Of a stretch of 64,000 nt of DNA, positions 1 through 8,469 are shown piece by piece. Source of the DNA: Rhodobacteraceae bacterium Alg231-04 (GTDB taxonomy: Bacteria > Pseudomonadota > Alphaproteobacteria > Rhodobacterales > Rhodobacteraceae). How positions within the stretch are numbered: position 1 is the first letter of the stretch; every line of letters starts with the position of its first letter. The translations under genes and the position numbers were made by a program. The DNA is taken from the NCBI GenBank assembly GCA_900143635.1, contig FREY01000002.1:318429-382428 (forward strand). The letters are read 5' to 3'. Below the pieces are notes generated by a model that searched no databases, was not told the DNA's origin, and saw only the letters and a program-made list of their open reading frames with translations.

Positions 1-296
1 ATGCGCGCGGTGTCGACTTCGAATACGAAGGCGAAATGGCCGTGGACGTGGCGTTGAATGCAGATGCGCAAAAGGCCTATCCTTTCTCACGCCTGACCGG
101 TCCTGCCAATATCCTGATCGTGCCGGCCCGCCATTCGGCGTCGATCTCGGTCAAGCTGATGCAGGAAATGGGCGGCGCCACTGTGTTGGGGCCGATCCTG
201 TCCGGTGTCGATAAGCCGATCCAGATCTGTTCGACCAACTCCACATCGAACGACATCCTAAACATGGCGGTTCTGGCCTCCTGTGATGTGGGTTGA
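1..296 (+). CDS. maeB: NADP-dependent malic enzyme, C-terminal end (partial)
   Basis: This frame is already open at the left edge (first full codon at base 3) and closes with TGA at 294-296, so only about 97 C-terminal residues are present. They match the phosphotransacetylase-like domain of the large alphaproteobacterial MaeB enzymes: a GEMAVDVAL stretch, then LTGPANILIVPARHSASI, then a final LGPILSGVDKPIQI segment. MaeB decarboxylates malate to pyruvate with NADP; the PTA-like tail is regulatory rather than an active acetyltransferase in characterised members. A stand-alone phosphate acetyltransferase (pta) would look alike over this stretch, but the segment ending SNDILNMAVLASCDVG is typical of the MaeB tail. 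The catalytic malic-enzyme half lies outside the window. Confidence 0.82.
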   Translation, partial: ARGVDFEYEGEMAVDVALNADAQKAYPFSRLTGPANILIVPARHSASISVKLMQEMGGATVLGPILSGVDKPIQICSTNSTSNDILNMAVLASCDVG

Positions 297-353
297 ATGA
301 ATTGCGCCTGCCGCCCCGGCGGCGGGCGCATCTGAAACAGAAAGGGACGCGGC

Positions 354-1226
354 ATGGCAATCTGGAACCTCGGCTCGATCAATGCGGATCTTGTCTATGC
401 GCTGCCGCATCTGCCTGCCGCCGGTGAAACACTGGCCGCTTATTCCCTGGACAAGGGCCTCGGCGGTAAGGGCGCGAATATGTCGGTTGCAGCGGCCCGC
501 GCCGGCAGCCGGTGCAGCCATATCGGTGCGGTGGGCCCTGACGGGGCATGGGCCGTCGAACGGCTGATGGAATACGGGGTCGATACGCGCCATATCGCAT
601 CTGTGGACACACCCACCGGGCACGCGGTGATAGCGGTGGATACCGCTGGCGAAAACCAGATCATCCTGTTTCCCGGCGCAAACCGGGCCCTCCCCGAACA
701 GGCGCTGGGCATTGCCCTGTCTGAAGCGGACGCGGGCGATATTCTGGTGATGCAGAATGAAACTTGCCTGCAAGCCGAGGCTGCCCGTATGGGCCGTGAT
801 CTGGGCCTGCGGGTTGCCTATGCAGCAGCGCCTTTTGATGCGGCGTCAGTGCAGGCAGTGCTGCCCTTCCTCGATTTTCTGATCCTGAACGAGGTCGAAG
901 CCCAGCAGCTGGAAGCGGCAACCGGCAAGGCACCACAGGATTTGGGTATCAAGGATGTGATCATCACCCTCGGGGCCAAGGGCGCACGCCACTTTGACGG
1001 CGAAACAGGGGCGGTCCGCGATGTTCCTGCGCTGCCAGTGACCCCGGTCGACACCACCGGCGCCGGTGACACATTCACTGGCTATGTTCTCTCGGGTCTG
1101 GATCGCGGCCTGCCGATGCCCCAGGCCATGGCGCTGGCGGCGCGCGCCGGTGCTCTGATGGTCACCCGCCACGGCACCGCCGATGTGATTCCCGATCTCA
1201 AGGACGTTCAGGACGCCCGTTTCTGA
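354..1226 (+). CDS. Ribokinase-like PfkB-family sugar kinase
   Basis: A 290-residue cytosolic PfkB-fold kinase expected to phosphorylate a sugar or nucleoside with ATP. The N-terminal PfkB signature is visible as GLGGKGANMSVAAARAG (about residues 36-52). The C-terminal ATP/anion-hole signature DTTGAGD spans residues 233-239, with Asp239 the expected catalytic base. Length is near the usual 300. Ribokinase is the closest class, given a GGKGAN motif where ribokinase has GGKGANQ, but substrate cannot be read from sequence and no ribose transporter or isomerase is adjacent. The ATG at 354 has an AAGGGA ribosome site about 10 bases upstream. The gene is 57 bases downstream of maeB on the same strand, so the two may be co-transcribed. 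Confidence 0.85.
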   Translation: MAIWNLGSINADLVYALPHLPAAGETLAAYSLDKGLGGKGANMSVAAARAGSRCSHIGAVGPDGAWAVERLMEYGVDTRHIASVDTPTGHAVIAVDTAGENQIILFPGANRALPEQALGIALSEADAGDILVMQNETCLQAEAARMGRDLGLRVAYAAAPFDAASVQAVLPFLDFLILNEVEAQQLEAATGKAPQDLGIKDVIITLGAKGARHFDGETGAVRDVPALPVTPVDTTGAGDTFTGYVLSGLDRGLPMPQAMALAARAGALMVTRHGTADVIPDLKDVQDARF

Positions 1227-1245
1227 ACGCGCGATCCCTTTCATC

Positions 1246-1288
1246 TTTTCGGAAATACTCCGGGGGGACCGGGGGGCTGGCCCCCCGG
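1246..1288. repeat. Intergenic repeat copy A, with GC-rich hairpin
   Basis: The stretch begins TTTTCGGAAATACTCC and continues into a perfect hairpin: CCGGGGGG (1269-1276), loop CTGG, CCCCCCGG (1281-1288). It lies between the convergent ends of the PfkB kinase and msrA genes. A nearly identical 16-base head recurs at 44345, also in a convergent gap. With no real T-run after the stem it is a weak intrinsic terminator on either strand. It may serve as a 3'-end stabiliser of both transcripts. Confidence 0.6.
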
Positions 1289-1297
1289 CGCCTTCTT

Positions 1298-1966
1298 TCA
1301 TGACGACGGTTTCACAAAAGCCGCTGCGCTGCCCCAAAGCTCCAGAACCCGTGCATCCCGGCCGCAGGATTTGCGATAAAATTTGTAGGCCTGTGCCTGC
1401 GACTTTGGCCCGCCACGGGTAAAGACAATCTTGCGGCCTTTATAATAATCCTGATGGTAAGCCTCTGCGGTGTAGAAAACTGCCTCTGGCAGAACCGGGG
1501 TGACGACCTTCTGTCCAAGTGTCGATTCTGCTGCTGCAATGGCAGCGGTCGCCAGAGCGTTTTCCTCTTTGTTAGAGACAAATATAGCAGTTCTGTAGCT
1601 TTCACCCCTGTCGCAGAACTGGCCGCCGGGATCTGTCGGGTCAACGGAACGAAAGAACATGTGCAGCAAGGTATCGCGGCCAATCACAGACGGATCAAAG
1701 GTGATCTGCACCGCCTCATAATGACCGCTGCCACCTCGGCTGACCTCTTTGTAAGTCGGATTCTTTGTGCTGCCGCCTGTGTAGCCCGAAACCGCAGCCA
1801 CGACGCCTTTGACGCTCTCAAAATCGCTTTCGACACACCAGAAACACCCGCCGGCAAGGGTGAGGGTTTCGGTGTTCTGTGCCCTCAGGCCATGGCCCTG
1901 CGCCAATAGTCCCAACACCAGCAACGCGGTGAGAAGAACGGGGCGGGCTTTTCCAATCCTGCGCAA
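1298..1966 (-). CDS. msrA: Peptide-methionine (S)-S-oxide reductase, exported
   Basis: MsrA reduces methionine-S-sulfoxide, free or in damaged proteins. The catalytic signature GGCFWC is at residues 39-44, with Cys41 the expected nucleophile, followed by the family segment GVVAAVSGYTGG. A distal YHQDYY motif is also present. The first 29 residues form a signal peptide (MRRIGKAR, then a Leu-rich core ending GLRAQ), so this copy probably acts in the periplasm; cytosolic MsrA proteins lack this extension. Length is 222 residues. No MsrB partner is adjacent. The gene stands alone, convergent with the sugar kinase, with its promoter in the 215-base gap upstream. Confidence 0.95.
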   Translation of the reverse strand: MRRIGKARPVLLTALLVLGLLAQGHGLRAQNTETLTLAGGCFWCVESDFESVKGVVAAVSGYTGGSTKNPTYKEVSRGGSGHYEAVQITFDPSVIGRDTLLHMFFRSVDPTDPGGQFCDRGESYRTAIFVSNKEENALATAAIAAAESTLGQKVVTPVLPEAVFYTAEAYHQDYYKGRKIVFTRGGPKSQAQAYKFYRKSCGRDARVLELWGSAAAFVKPSS

Positions 1967-2099
1967 AGGAGCCTCCTGTGATTTGCCTAGCGACGGTGCC
2001 GCAGAGGAAAATGAGCCGCAATATCTGCGTCACTGTTGTCACACAGAGGTGAGGTGAGTTTACCGGTTGGGCGCAGTGATGGATTTGGGGAGGAGAAGA

Positions 2100-2163
2100 A
2101 GGGGCAGGGGCTTTGCCCCTCTTGCCCCGGACCGGGGCAATTCACCCCAGGATATTTTGGCAA
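2100..2163 (-). repeat. Intergenic repeat copy B
   Basis: Read on the minus strand this begins TTGCCAAAATATCCTGGGGT and continues GAATTGCCCC, then two palindromes: TTGCCCCGG/CCGGGGCAA at 2122-2140 and AGGGGC/GCCCCT at 2106-2120. It closely matches the repeat at 63768. It lies just downstream of the DUF1810 gene and upstream of msrA. The rest of the 1967-2181 gap holds no convincing gene. Confidence 0.6.
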
Positions 2164-2181
2164 GAGGAAGCGCGGGTCTGG

Positions 2182-2625
2182 TTAGCGTCCGGACAATTCG
2201 TCGACTGTCGGCTGGCAGGGTGCGCCTTTGAAGAAGGTCAGCAGGACTTGTTGCAGCTCTTCCGGCGCGCCGGGGACAGCTGCAAATAGGGTCATGCAAG
2301 AGCGCAGTTTCTTGGCATCCGTGCTGCCCAGAACCTCGGTCGCGTCCTTATCTGCATGTGTGAGCATGAGGGAGGAGACCTCCACCATTCGGCGACGCAG
2401 TTCGGGATGGTTCAGATAGGCGGCGGCCTCGGCCAGATCCTCGATCCCATAGAGCTGGGCCATGTGGGATTTGCCAAAGGAGGCGAGCTGGGGGAAGACG
2501 AACCACATCCAGTGGCTCGCCTTTTTACCCGCGGTCAGTTCGGCCAGGACATCGTTCCACACGGTGTCCTGCGCCTCGATGAACATCTCCAGCTCGTCAG
2601 AGAAGTCATCTTCTTCCATGGTCAT
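2182..2625 (-). CDS. DUF1810 family protein
   Basis: A 147-residue protein of the DUF1810 family (YbeK-like naming in some databases). The family hallmark is visible: an FIEAQ start, a stretch ending [11 protein letters not shown] (about residues 37-47), then [12 protein letters not shown]. No enzymatic function is established for the family. Its ATG shares bases with the argG stop codon (ATGA overlap, 2622-2625), so it is translationally coupled to argG as the second gene of a two-gene operon. No signal peptide or membrane segment is visible. Family assignment is firm; function unknown. Confidence 0.88.
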   Translation of the reverse strand: MTMEEDDFSDELEMFIEAQDTVWNDVLAELTAGKKASHWMWFVFPQLASFGKSHMAQLYGIEDLAEAAAYLNHPELRRRMVEVSSLMLTHADKDATEVLGSTDAKKLRSCMTLFAAVPGAPEELQQVLLTFFKGAPCQPTVDELSGR

Positions 2626-3848
2626 TTGCCCACGCGCTTGTTGCGGGCGGCCAGCAGTTTCAGACGCAGTGCGTTGAGCTGGATGAAGCCCTGCGCATCG
2701 GTCTGGTCATAGGCGCCGGCGTCTTCCTCAAAGGTCACGTGAGCCTCGGAGTAGAGCGAGTGATCCGACCAGCGGCCGACTGTGGTCGCGGAGCCCTTGT
2801 AGAGTTTCAGGCGCACGGTGCCGGTGACATGAGTTTGTGAGGCGTCGATGGCAGCCTGCAGCATTTCACGCTCGGGCGAGTACCAGAAACCGTTGTAGAT
2901 CAGCTCGGCATATTTCGGCATCAGCTCGTCTTTGAGGTGCATCGCGCCACGATCCATGGTGATGGATTCGATGCCACGGTGCGCTTCCAGAAGCAGGGTG
3001 CCGCCGGGGGTTTCATAGATGCCACGGGATTTCATGCCGACGAAACGACCTTCGACCAGATCGAGACGGCCGCAGCCGTGCTTGCCGCCCAGCTCGTTCA
3101 GCTTTGTCAGGATGGTCGCGGGCGACATCGCCTCGCCGTTGATCGAAACCGCGTCGCCTTTTTCAAAGCCGATCTCGATGAATTCAGGCTCGTTCGGGGC
3201 GTCTTCGGGGTGGACAGAACGCTGGTAGACATAGTCGGGCGCGGCCACAGCCGGGTCTTCCAGAACTTTGCCTTCAGACGATGTGTGCAGCAGGTTTGCA
3301 TCCACCGAGAAGGGCGCCTCGCCGCGCTTGTCCTTGGCGACGGGAATCTGGTGCTGTTCAGCAAACTCCAGCAGTTTGGTGCGCGAGGACAGGTCCCATT
3401 CCCGCCAGGGCGCGATCACCTTGATGTCGGGGTTCAGCGCATAGGCTGCCAGTTCGAACCGGACCTGATCGTTGCCCTTGCCGGTGGCGCCGTGGGAGAC
3501 CGCATCGGCACCGGTTTCGGCGGCGATCTCGACCAGACGTTTGGAGATCAGCGGACGGGCGATCGAGGTGCCCAAGAGGTAGAGGCCCTCGTAGACCGCA
3601 TTGGCGCGGAACATCGGGAAGACGAAATCACGCACGAATTCTTCGCGGACATCTTCGATGTAGATGTTTTCCGGCTTGATACCCAGCAGCTCGGCCTTTT
3701 TACGGGCGGGCTCCAGCTCTTCACCTTGGCCGAGATCGGCGGTGAAGGTGACAACCTCGCAGCCGTATTCGGTCTGCAGCCATTTCAGGATGATGGAGGT
3801 ATCAAGACCACCGGAATAGGCCAGAACAACTTTCTTGGGCGCGGACAT
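2622..3848 (-). CDS. argG: Argininosuccinate synthase
   Basis: ArgG condenses citrulline and aspartate, using ATP, to argininosuccinate in the penultimate step of arginine synthesis. The ATP pyrophosphatase P-loop is seen as [10 protein letters not shown] near residue 10, and the [15 protein letters not shown] block near residues 118-132 is characteristic. Length from the chosen start is 408 residues, normal for the family. The ATG at 3848 was chosen because it gives the conserved [16 protein letters not shown] start and is preceded by AGAGGAAA on the minus strand; an in-frame codon 57 bases upstream would add a non-conserved extension. argJ, another arginine gene, lies in this window at 36.8 kb. 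Confidence 0.98.
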   Translation of the reverse strand: MSAPKKVVLAYSGGLDTSIILKWLQTEYGCEVVTFTADLGQGEELEPARKKAELLGIKPENIYIEDVREEFVRDFVFPMFRANAVYEGLYLLGTSIARPLISKRLVEIAAETGADAVSHGATGKGNDQVRFELAAYALNPDIKVIAPWREWDLSSRTKLLEFAEQHQIPVAKDKRGEAPFSVDANLLHTSSEGKVLEDPAVAAPDYVYQRSVHPEDAPNEPEFIEIGFEKGDAVSINGEAMSPATILTKLNELGGKHGCGRLDLVEGRFVGMKSRGIYETPGGTLLLEAHRGIESITMDRGAMHLKDELMPKYAELIYNGFWYSPEREMLQAAIDASQTHVTGTVRLKLYKGSATTVGRWSDHSLYSEAHVTFEEDAGAYDQTDAQGFIQLNALRLKLLAARNKRVGK

Positions 3849-3979
3849 GGGATTTCCTCTTAAGCAGAACGCCAGCGGCGTATCGCGGATTGGCACCAAG
3901 GGCAAGGATTTCCGGTGTTTTGGAGGGCAGGTGCGGTGGTTTTGGGCAGGGGCACGTCTTTGCGGGACCGGCTTGCATG

Positions 3980-4017
3980 AAAAACCCTGCGAAAGCCGGA
4001 TGCTTCGCAGGGTTTTT
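3980..4017 (-). terminator. Strong intrinsic terminator (reads on both strands)
   Basis: A perfect 14-base-pair stem, AAAAACCCTGCGAA (3980-3993) with TTCGCAGGGTTTTT (4004-4017), surrounds a 10-base loop. The arm gives a T-run on either strand. It sits 3' of the Asn/Gly-repeat gene on the minus strand and upstream of argG, so it separates the two transcription units. Confidence 0.9.
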
Positions 4018-4034
4018 ACATTGACGCGAGAAGT

Positions 4035-5153
4035 TTATTCTATGGCTTCTGCGAGTTTATCTTCAGCCGACGGCTCTTCGGCTGGCGGGTCCAGATTCAG
4101 CAGGCGGTGCAACTCGGCAAGGGCCTCGGGGGACAGCTCGCGCCCGCCGGTGGCGGCGTCCAGCGCTTCTTCTGGGGTTAGGCCAAGAGCGGAAAGCTCC
4201 TCTTCCTTGGCCATGATTTCATCCTCGAGCGCTCCGATGCCTGCTTGCCGGGTCTCCCAAGCTTCTGCGTTGTCCAATGTTTCCTGCAATGCGGCAAGAT
4301 CGTCGCCGTAGGTTTCGCTCTCAGGATTCAGCGCGTCGATCTCACTCTGAATATCCGCGGCGCTGCGGTCTGGTTCCTGAGGGGCGTTCTCTGAGGCGGT
4401 CAATTCGGCCTCTAGTGCTGCCAATTCGTCGCCGTAGGTTTCACTCTCCGGGTCCAACGCATCAATCTCGGCCTGAATGGCTTCGGGATCGCGTGGTGCG
4501 GTGGTCAGGCCGTCAAGCTGCTCCTGTAGGCCAAGCAGATCCACTTCCAGCAATTCGCGCTGTTGTTCGTTTTGTACCGAAGTCTGGTAGGCGGCGATGC
4601 GGCCAACCATGCTGTTGGGGCTGGCATTGGCCAAGGCGGTCGGGCTGGCATGTGCTGCGTTCAGCCCCTTCAACTCGGAGGCCAGCGCACCGCGCTCCTT
4701 GCGGGGTTTGGGCCGCAGTGATGTTTCAACCGCTGTTGTTTGGTTCTGGCCAGATGCAGCGCTGGCCTTGGCAGGTTTTCCAGCGGCGGGCTGTGTGTTC
4801 CGATTGTTGCGGACAGGGAATATGCCCAGAAACTTACCGTTCCTCACCAGACCGTTTTCGCTGTTGCGGCTGGTGTCGCCACCGCCATTGCCATTGGCGG
4901 CGGATTTGCTGTTTCCGTTCCCACCACCGTTTCCGTTCCCACCACCGTTGCTGTTGCCACCACCGTTGCCGTTCCCACCACCGTTTCCGTTCCCGCCGCC
5001 GTTCCCATTGCCGCCGCCGTTCCCATTGCCGCCGCCATTACCGTTTTTGGCGTAGGCAGCTTCAGCACTCAGAGTAAAAGCCGCGACTGACACTGTTCCC
5101 AAAGCGAGAGCGGAAACCGCGAGAGCAGAGATTGTGTTTTTAAGTAGCACCAT
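4035..5153 (-). CDS. Secreted Asn/Gly-repeat protein with coiled-coil C-terminal half
   Basis: I do not recognise a functional family. The start at 5153 gives a clear signal peptide (MVLLKNTISALAVSALAL through AEAAYA). Then come seven tandem NGNGGG-type hexapeptides (one NSNGGG), a low-complexity hydrophilic linker, and a charged, Glu/Leu-rich half likely to form coiled coils. Within that half a roughly 22-residue unit around EIDALDPESETYGDELAAL occurs twice, 42 residues apart (near 4302 and 4428 on the DNA), so it too has been duplicated. Length is 372 residues. No catalytic motif, membrane anchor or lipobox is seen. A secreted matrix or surface protein is plausible but inferred only from composition. 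An in-frame codon 15 bases upstream is possible but weaker. Confidence 0.72.
   Translation of the reverse strand: MVLLKNTISALAVSALALGTVSVAAFTLSAEAAYAKNGNGGGNGNGGGNGNGGGNGNGGGNGNGGGNSNGGGNGNGGGNGNSKSAANGNGGGDTSRNSENGLVRNGKFLGIFPVRNNRNTQPAAGKPAKASAASGQNQTTAVETSLRPKPRKERGALASELKGLNAAHASPTALANASPNSMVGRIAAYQTSVQNEQQRELLEVDLLGLQEQLDGLTTAPRDPEAIQAEIDALDPESETYGDELAALEAELTASENAPQEPDRSAADIQSEIDALNPESETYGDDLAALQETLDNAEAWETRQAGIGALEDEIMAKEEELSALGLTPEEALDAATGGRELSPEALAELHRLLNLDPPAEEPSAEDKLAEAIE
4920..5045 (-). repeat. 18-bp tandem repeat, 7 units, in coding sequence
   Basis: Seven consecutive 18-base units encode the hexapeptide NGNGGG (one unit NSNGGG) in the secreted repeat protein. Units differ at third positions, so the array is not freshly expanded, but it is a likely site of copy-number variation between strains. 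Confidence 0.85.
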
Positions 5154-5381
5154 TGTTGAGTCTCCCATGAAACGGCCACTGCTGGTCCCGTTGTTGTCCG
5201 AAAATGTAAATCTTTTCCGGCAATTCTCATTAAGAAAGTGGTGAAAATGTGGCTCAAAGTAATGATTGGTGCGGTCGGGCGGTTTTCCGCTGATTAGTGG
5301 AAACCGGTTTGAAACGGTATTCTTATGTATGCATCTCGCCTGCCCCTTGCCTTGGGGCGGGCAATGGGCCAGTGAAATCCC

Positions 5382-6608
5382 ATGACAGATTTCCAGACTC
5401 AGGCCCGCGCCGCCGAAGCCGCCATGCGTGACGTGTTTCCCGTGACCCCCTTGCAGAAGAACGTTCTTCTGTCAGACCGTTTCGGCGCCGACATTTATCT
5501 GAAACGCGAAGATCTGAGCCCGGTGCGGTCCTACAAGATCCGTGGTGCCTATAATGCGATGCGCAAGCAGCAGGATAAGGAGCTGTTTGTCGCGGCCTCG
5601 GCCGGCAATCACGCGCAGGGGGTGGCCTTCATGTGCCGCCATCTGGGGGTCAAGGGCGTGATCTTCATGCCGGTCACCACGCCGCAGCAGAAGATCCACA
5701 AGACGCGGATGTTTGGCGGGGAACAGATCGAAATCCATCTGGTCGGTGACTATTTTGACGATTGTCTGGCCGCTGCACAGGAATGGTGCCGCAAGGAAGG
5801 CGGCCATTTCCTCGCCCCTTTTGATGATGGCGATGTGATCGAAGGTCAGGCCTCGATCGCGGTGGAGATCGAGGCGCAGTTGGGCCGCAAGCCCGACCAT
5901 GTGATCCTGCCAGTGGGCGGCGGCGGCATGTCAGCCGGGGTCACCAGCTATTTTGGCGCGGATGTGCATTGCCTTTATGCCGAACCGGCAGGGGGCGCCT
6001 GTTTCAAGGCAGCACTGGGCGCGGGGCACCCGGTGGCGCTGCCCCATGTTGACACGTTCTGCGACGGGGCGGCTGTGGGTCGAATTGGGGAGAAACCCTT
6101 TGCCATGTTGCAGCATGTGCCACAGCCCGATGTCCTGTCGATTGCAGAAGACCGGATCAGCACTACGATTCTGGAAATGCTGAATGTCGAGGGTATCGTA
6201 CTGGAGCCGGCCGGCGCGCTGGCGATCGAGGCGCTGTCGGATCTGCGTTCGTGGATTCGCGGGCGGACTGTTGTCTGCCTGACATCCGGCGGCAACTTCG
6301 ATTTTGAACGTCTGCCGGAAGTGAAAGAACGGGCGCAGCGCTATTCGGGGGTGAAGAAATACTTCCTGTTGCGTCTACCGCAGCGACCCGGAGCGCTGAA
6401 GGAGTTTCTGGGCATTCTTGGCCCGGAGGATGACATTGCACGGTTTGAGTATATGAAGAAATCGGCGCGTAATTTTGGGTCGGTCCTGATCGGAATCGAA
6501 ACCAAGCGGCCTGAAAACTTCGCGCATCTTTTTGCGCAGCTGGATGCAGCCGGATTTACTTATTCGGATATCACCAACGACGAGACCCTGGCGCAATTCG
6601 TAATTTGA
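5382..6608 (+). CDS. ilvA: Threonine ammonia-lyase (threonine deaminase), biosynthetic
   Basis: This PLP enzyme converts threonine to 2-oxobutanoate, the first committed step to isoleucine. The PLP lysine is Lys52 in SYKIRGAYNA, and the phosphate-binding glycine loop is PVGGGGMSAG (about residues 181-190). A C-terminal segment of roughly 75 residues (KKYFLLRLPQRPGALKEFL onward) is an ACT-like regulatory domain. At 408 residues this is the short form with one ACT-like domain, consistent with isoleucine feedback. The gene is single, preceded by a 228-base gap shared with the divergent repeat-protein gene. That gap contains an imperfect inverted repeat (GGTTTTCC/GGAAACC, 5281-5305) of unknown role. 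Confidence 0.96.
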   Translation: MTDFQTQARAAEAAMRDVFPVTPLQKNVLLSDRFGADIYLKREDLSPVRSYKIRGAYNAMRKQQDKELFVAASAGNHAQGVAFMCRHLGVKGVIFMPVTTPQQKIHKTRMFGGEQIEIHLVGDYFDDCLAAAQEWCRKEGGHFLAPFDDGDVIEGQASIAVEIEAQLGRKPDHVILPVGGGGMSAGVTSYFGADVHCLYAEPAGGACFKAALGAGHPVALPHVDTFCDGAAVGRIGEKPFAMLQHVPQPDVLSIAEDRISTTILEMLNVEGIVLEPAGALAIEALSDLRSWIRGRTVVCLTSGGNFDFERLPEVKERAQRYSGVKKYFLLRLPQRPGALKEFLGILGPEDDIARFEYMKKSARNFGSVLIGIETKRPENFAHLFAQLDAAGFTYSDITNDETLAQFVI

Positions 6609-6625
6609 TCAAGTATTACAGATGT

Positions 6626-6967
6626 TTAAGCGGCAGCGAAACGGCTGTCCATCTGACCTGTGAATTCCGCTTTGGAGGCTTCGTATTTGGTGGCAATGGC
6701 GGCAATGTCCACTTGATCGGTTGCGCCTGACGCAGCGGCACGTTCGCCGTCCTGACACATGGCCGAAAAGGCCTGAAACCCAAGGCTCAGCGCGCTTCCC
6801 TTAAGGAAATGCATGTCCTGTTCCAAAGCGGTGCTGCCTTCCGGACCAGTGATCCGGGACAAAACGCCTTCGACTTCTTCCAAGAAAAGCTCGACCACTT
6901 CGCCAAAGTCTTCGGGGCCGACCTCGTCTCGCAGTTCCGCGACCCTATTCCAGTCTATCACGACCAT
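6626..6967 (-). CDS. HPt-domain phosphotransfer protein
   Basis: A small cytosolic histidine phosphotransfer protein of 113 residues from the ATG at 6967, giving MVVIDWNRVAELRDEVG. The HPt signature is HFLKGSALSLGF, with His53 the expected phospho-acceptor. It consists only of the HPt helical bundle. It is divergent from, and about 170 bases from, a REC-PP2C phosphatase gene, the usual Rhodobacteraceae arrangement, and probably shuttles phosphate to or from that REC domain. An upstream in-frame codon at 7033 would add 22 residues with no conserved character. Confidence 0.88.
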   Translation of the reverse strand: MVVIDWNRVAELRDEVGPEDFGEVVELFLEEVEGVLSRITGPEGSTALEQDMHFLKGSALSLGFQAFSAMCQDGERAAASGATDQVDIAAIATKYEASKAEFTGQMDSRFAAA

Positions 6968-7134
6968 GCTCCTGTTTTTCGTTCCATTTCGCCCAGATTG
7001 ATATACTAGAAGGCGTAAAGGGTGCGTGAACAACTTTTGGTCTTTTCAATTTTAGCTTTCACTGCCTGTTAACAGCAACAGATGATATTGGGCCATAGAA
7101 ACGAGAAGTTGGCCGGATTAACGAGGTGCCTTAG

Positions 7135-8406
7135 GTGCTGCCAAGCGATGCAATAGAGAGCGAAGATCAGCCTGAGGCTGGATCGATCCGGAGGGTTCTG
7201 GTTGTCGACGACAGCCGCCTTCAGCGTCGCATTCTTGTTGCGTCCCTCAAAAAATGGGGTTTTGAAGTCACCGAGGCTGCCAGCGGCGAAGAGGCGATGG
7301 CAATCTGCGAGACCGAGACCCCGGATCTGATTCTCAGCGACTGGATGATGCCCGGAATGAACGGGCTCGAATTTTGCCGCGCGTTCCGTGAAAAGCCTGA
7401 CGACAATTACAGCTACTTCATTCTGCTCACCTCCAAGAGCGAAAAGAACGAGGTGGCCCAGGGTCTGGATGCCGGGGCGGATGATTTTCTGACCAAACCG
7501 GTTTCCTCGAATGAATTGCGTGCCCGGATTTCAGCCGGCGAGCGGATTTTGCGGATGCAGCGGGAGCTGTCGCAGAAAAACCGTATCGTTTCTGATACTT
7601 TGGGTGAATTGCAGCGTGTCTATGATGCCATCGACAAGGATCTGATGCAGGCGCGCAAGATCCAGGAATCGCTGGTTCCTGAACTGTCGCAGACCTTTGG
7701 ATCCTCCTCGGTCAGCCTGCTTTTAAAGCCCTGTGGCCATATTGGTGGCGATCTGGTTGGTATGTTTTCTCCCGGCATCAACCGTCTGGGATTCTACAGT
7801 ATTGATGTCTCCGGCCATGGTATCACCTCGGCAATGATGACTGCGCGTTTGGGCGGCTATTTGTCGTCGACGCATTTCGATCAGAACCTTGCGATGGAAA
7901 AGCGGTTCAACCGCTTTTACGCGCTGCGCCAGCCCGAAGAAGTTGCCGGACTGCTGAACGCGCGTCTCAATGCCGATACCGGCATCGAAGAATACTTCAC
8001 CATGGCCTATTGTATCGTGGATCTGCGCAGCGGCGTTGTGAAACTGGTTCAGGCCGGGCATCCGCATCCTTTGCTGTTAAAGCAGGATGGCAGTGTGGAA
8101 TTCATCGGCAAGGGTGGTGTCCCTGTCGGGCTGGTGCCCGATATTGCCTATGAACAGGTGGAATTCGTGATGGAGAAGGGCGACCGCCTGCTGCTCTATT
8201 CCGATGGTTTCACCGAAGCGCGTCTGACAAGTGGTGAAATGCTGGAGCCCGAAGGCCTGCTGGATCTGATTGAGAAATGCGATTCCAGACAGAGCGGCGA
8301 AGAGTTTCTCAATGATCTCTACTGGCACCTGAAACAGGTGATGTCGCCTGAGTACGGAATGGAGGACGATGTGTCCGCCACGCTTTTCGAATTTCAGGGT
8401 ACCTGA
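7135..8406 (+). CDS. Response regulator fused to PP2C/SpoIIE-type phosphatase
   Basis: A 423-residue cytosolic signalling protein. Residues about 20-135 are a receiver domain: acidic pair Asp25/Asp26, phospho-acceptor Asp69 in ILSDWMMPGMNG, and Lys in FLTKPVSSNEL. A coiled linker (about 140-180) leads to a PP2C/SpoIIE-like serine phosphatase with GGDLVGMF, FYSIDVSGHGI and YSDGFTEA metal-binding motifs. Such proteins dephosphorylate anti-sigma-factor antagonists in partner-switch pathways or control c-di-GMP-linked behaviour. The start is GTG at 7135, with ACGAGG 8 bases upstream. The divergent HPt protein is its likely phospho-donor. No anti-sigma or antagonist gene is adjacent, so the target is unknown. 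Confidence 0.92.
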   Translation: MLPSDAIESEDQPEAGSIRRVLVVDDSRLQRRILVASLKKWGFEVTEAASGEEAMAICETETPDLILSDWMMPGMNGLEFCRAFREKPDDNYSYFILLTSKSEKNEVAQGLDAGADDFLTKPVSSNELRARISAGERILRMQRELSQKNRIVSDTLGELQRVYDAIDKDLMQARKIQESLVPELSQTFGSSSVSLLLKPCGHIGGDLVGMFSPGINRLGFYSIDVSGHGITSAMMTARLGGYLSSTHFDQNLAMEKRFNRFYALRQPEEVAGLLNARLNADTGIEEYFTMAYCIVDLRSGVVKLVQAGHPHPLLLKQDGSVEFIGKGGVPVGLVPDIAYEQVEFVMEKGDRLLLYSDGFTEARLTSGEMLEPEGLLDLIEKCDSRQSGEEFLNDLYWHLKQVMSPEYGMEDDVSATLFEFQGT

Positions 8407-8469
8407 TCGCCGCAGCGCGGCGTTGCTTCTTGTAATCTGGCGGCGGGAATCCCTTGTCCGGGGTCGATT

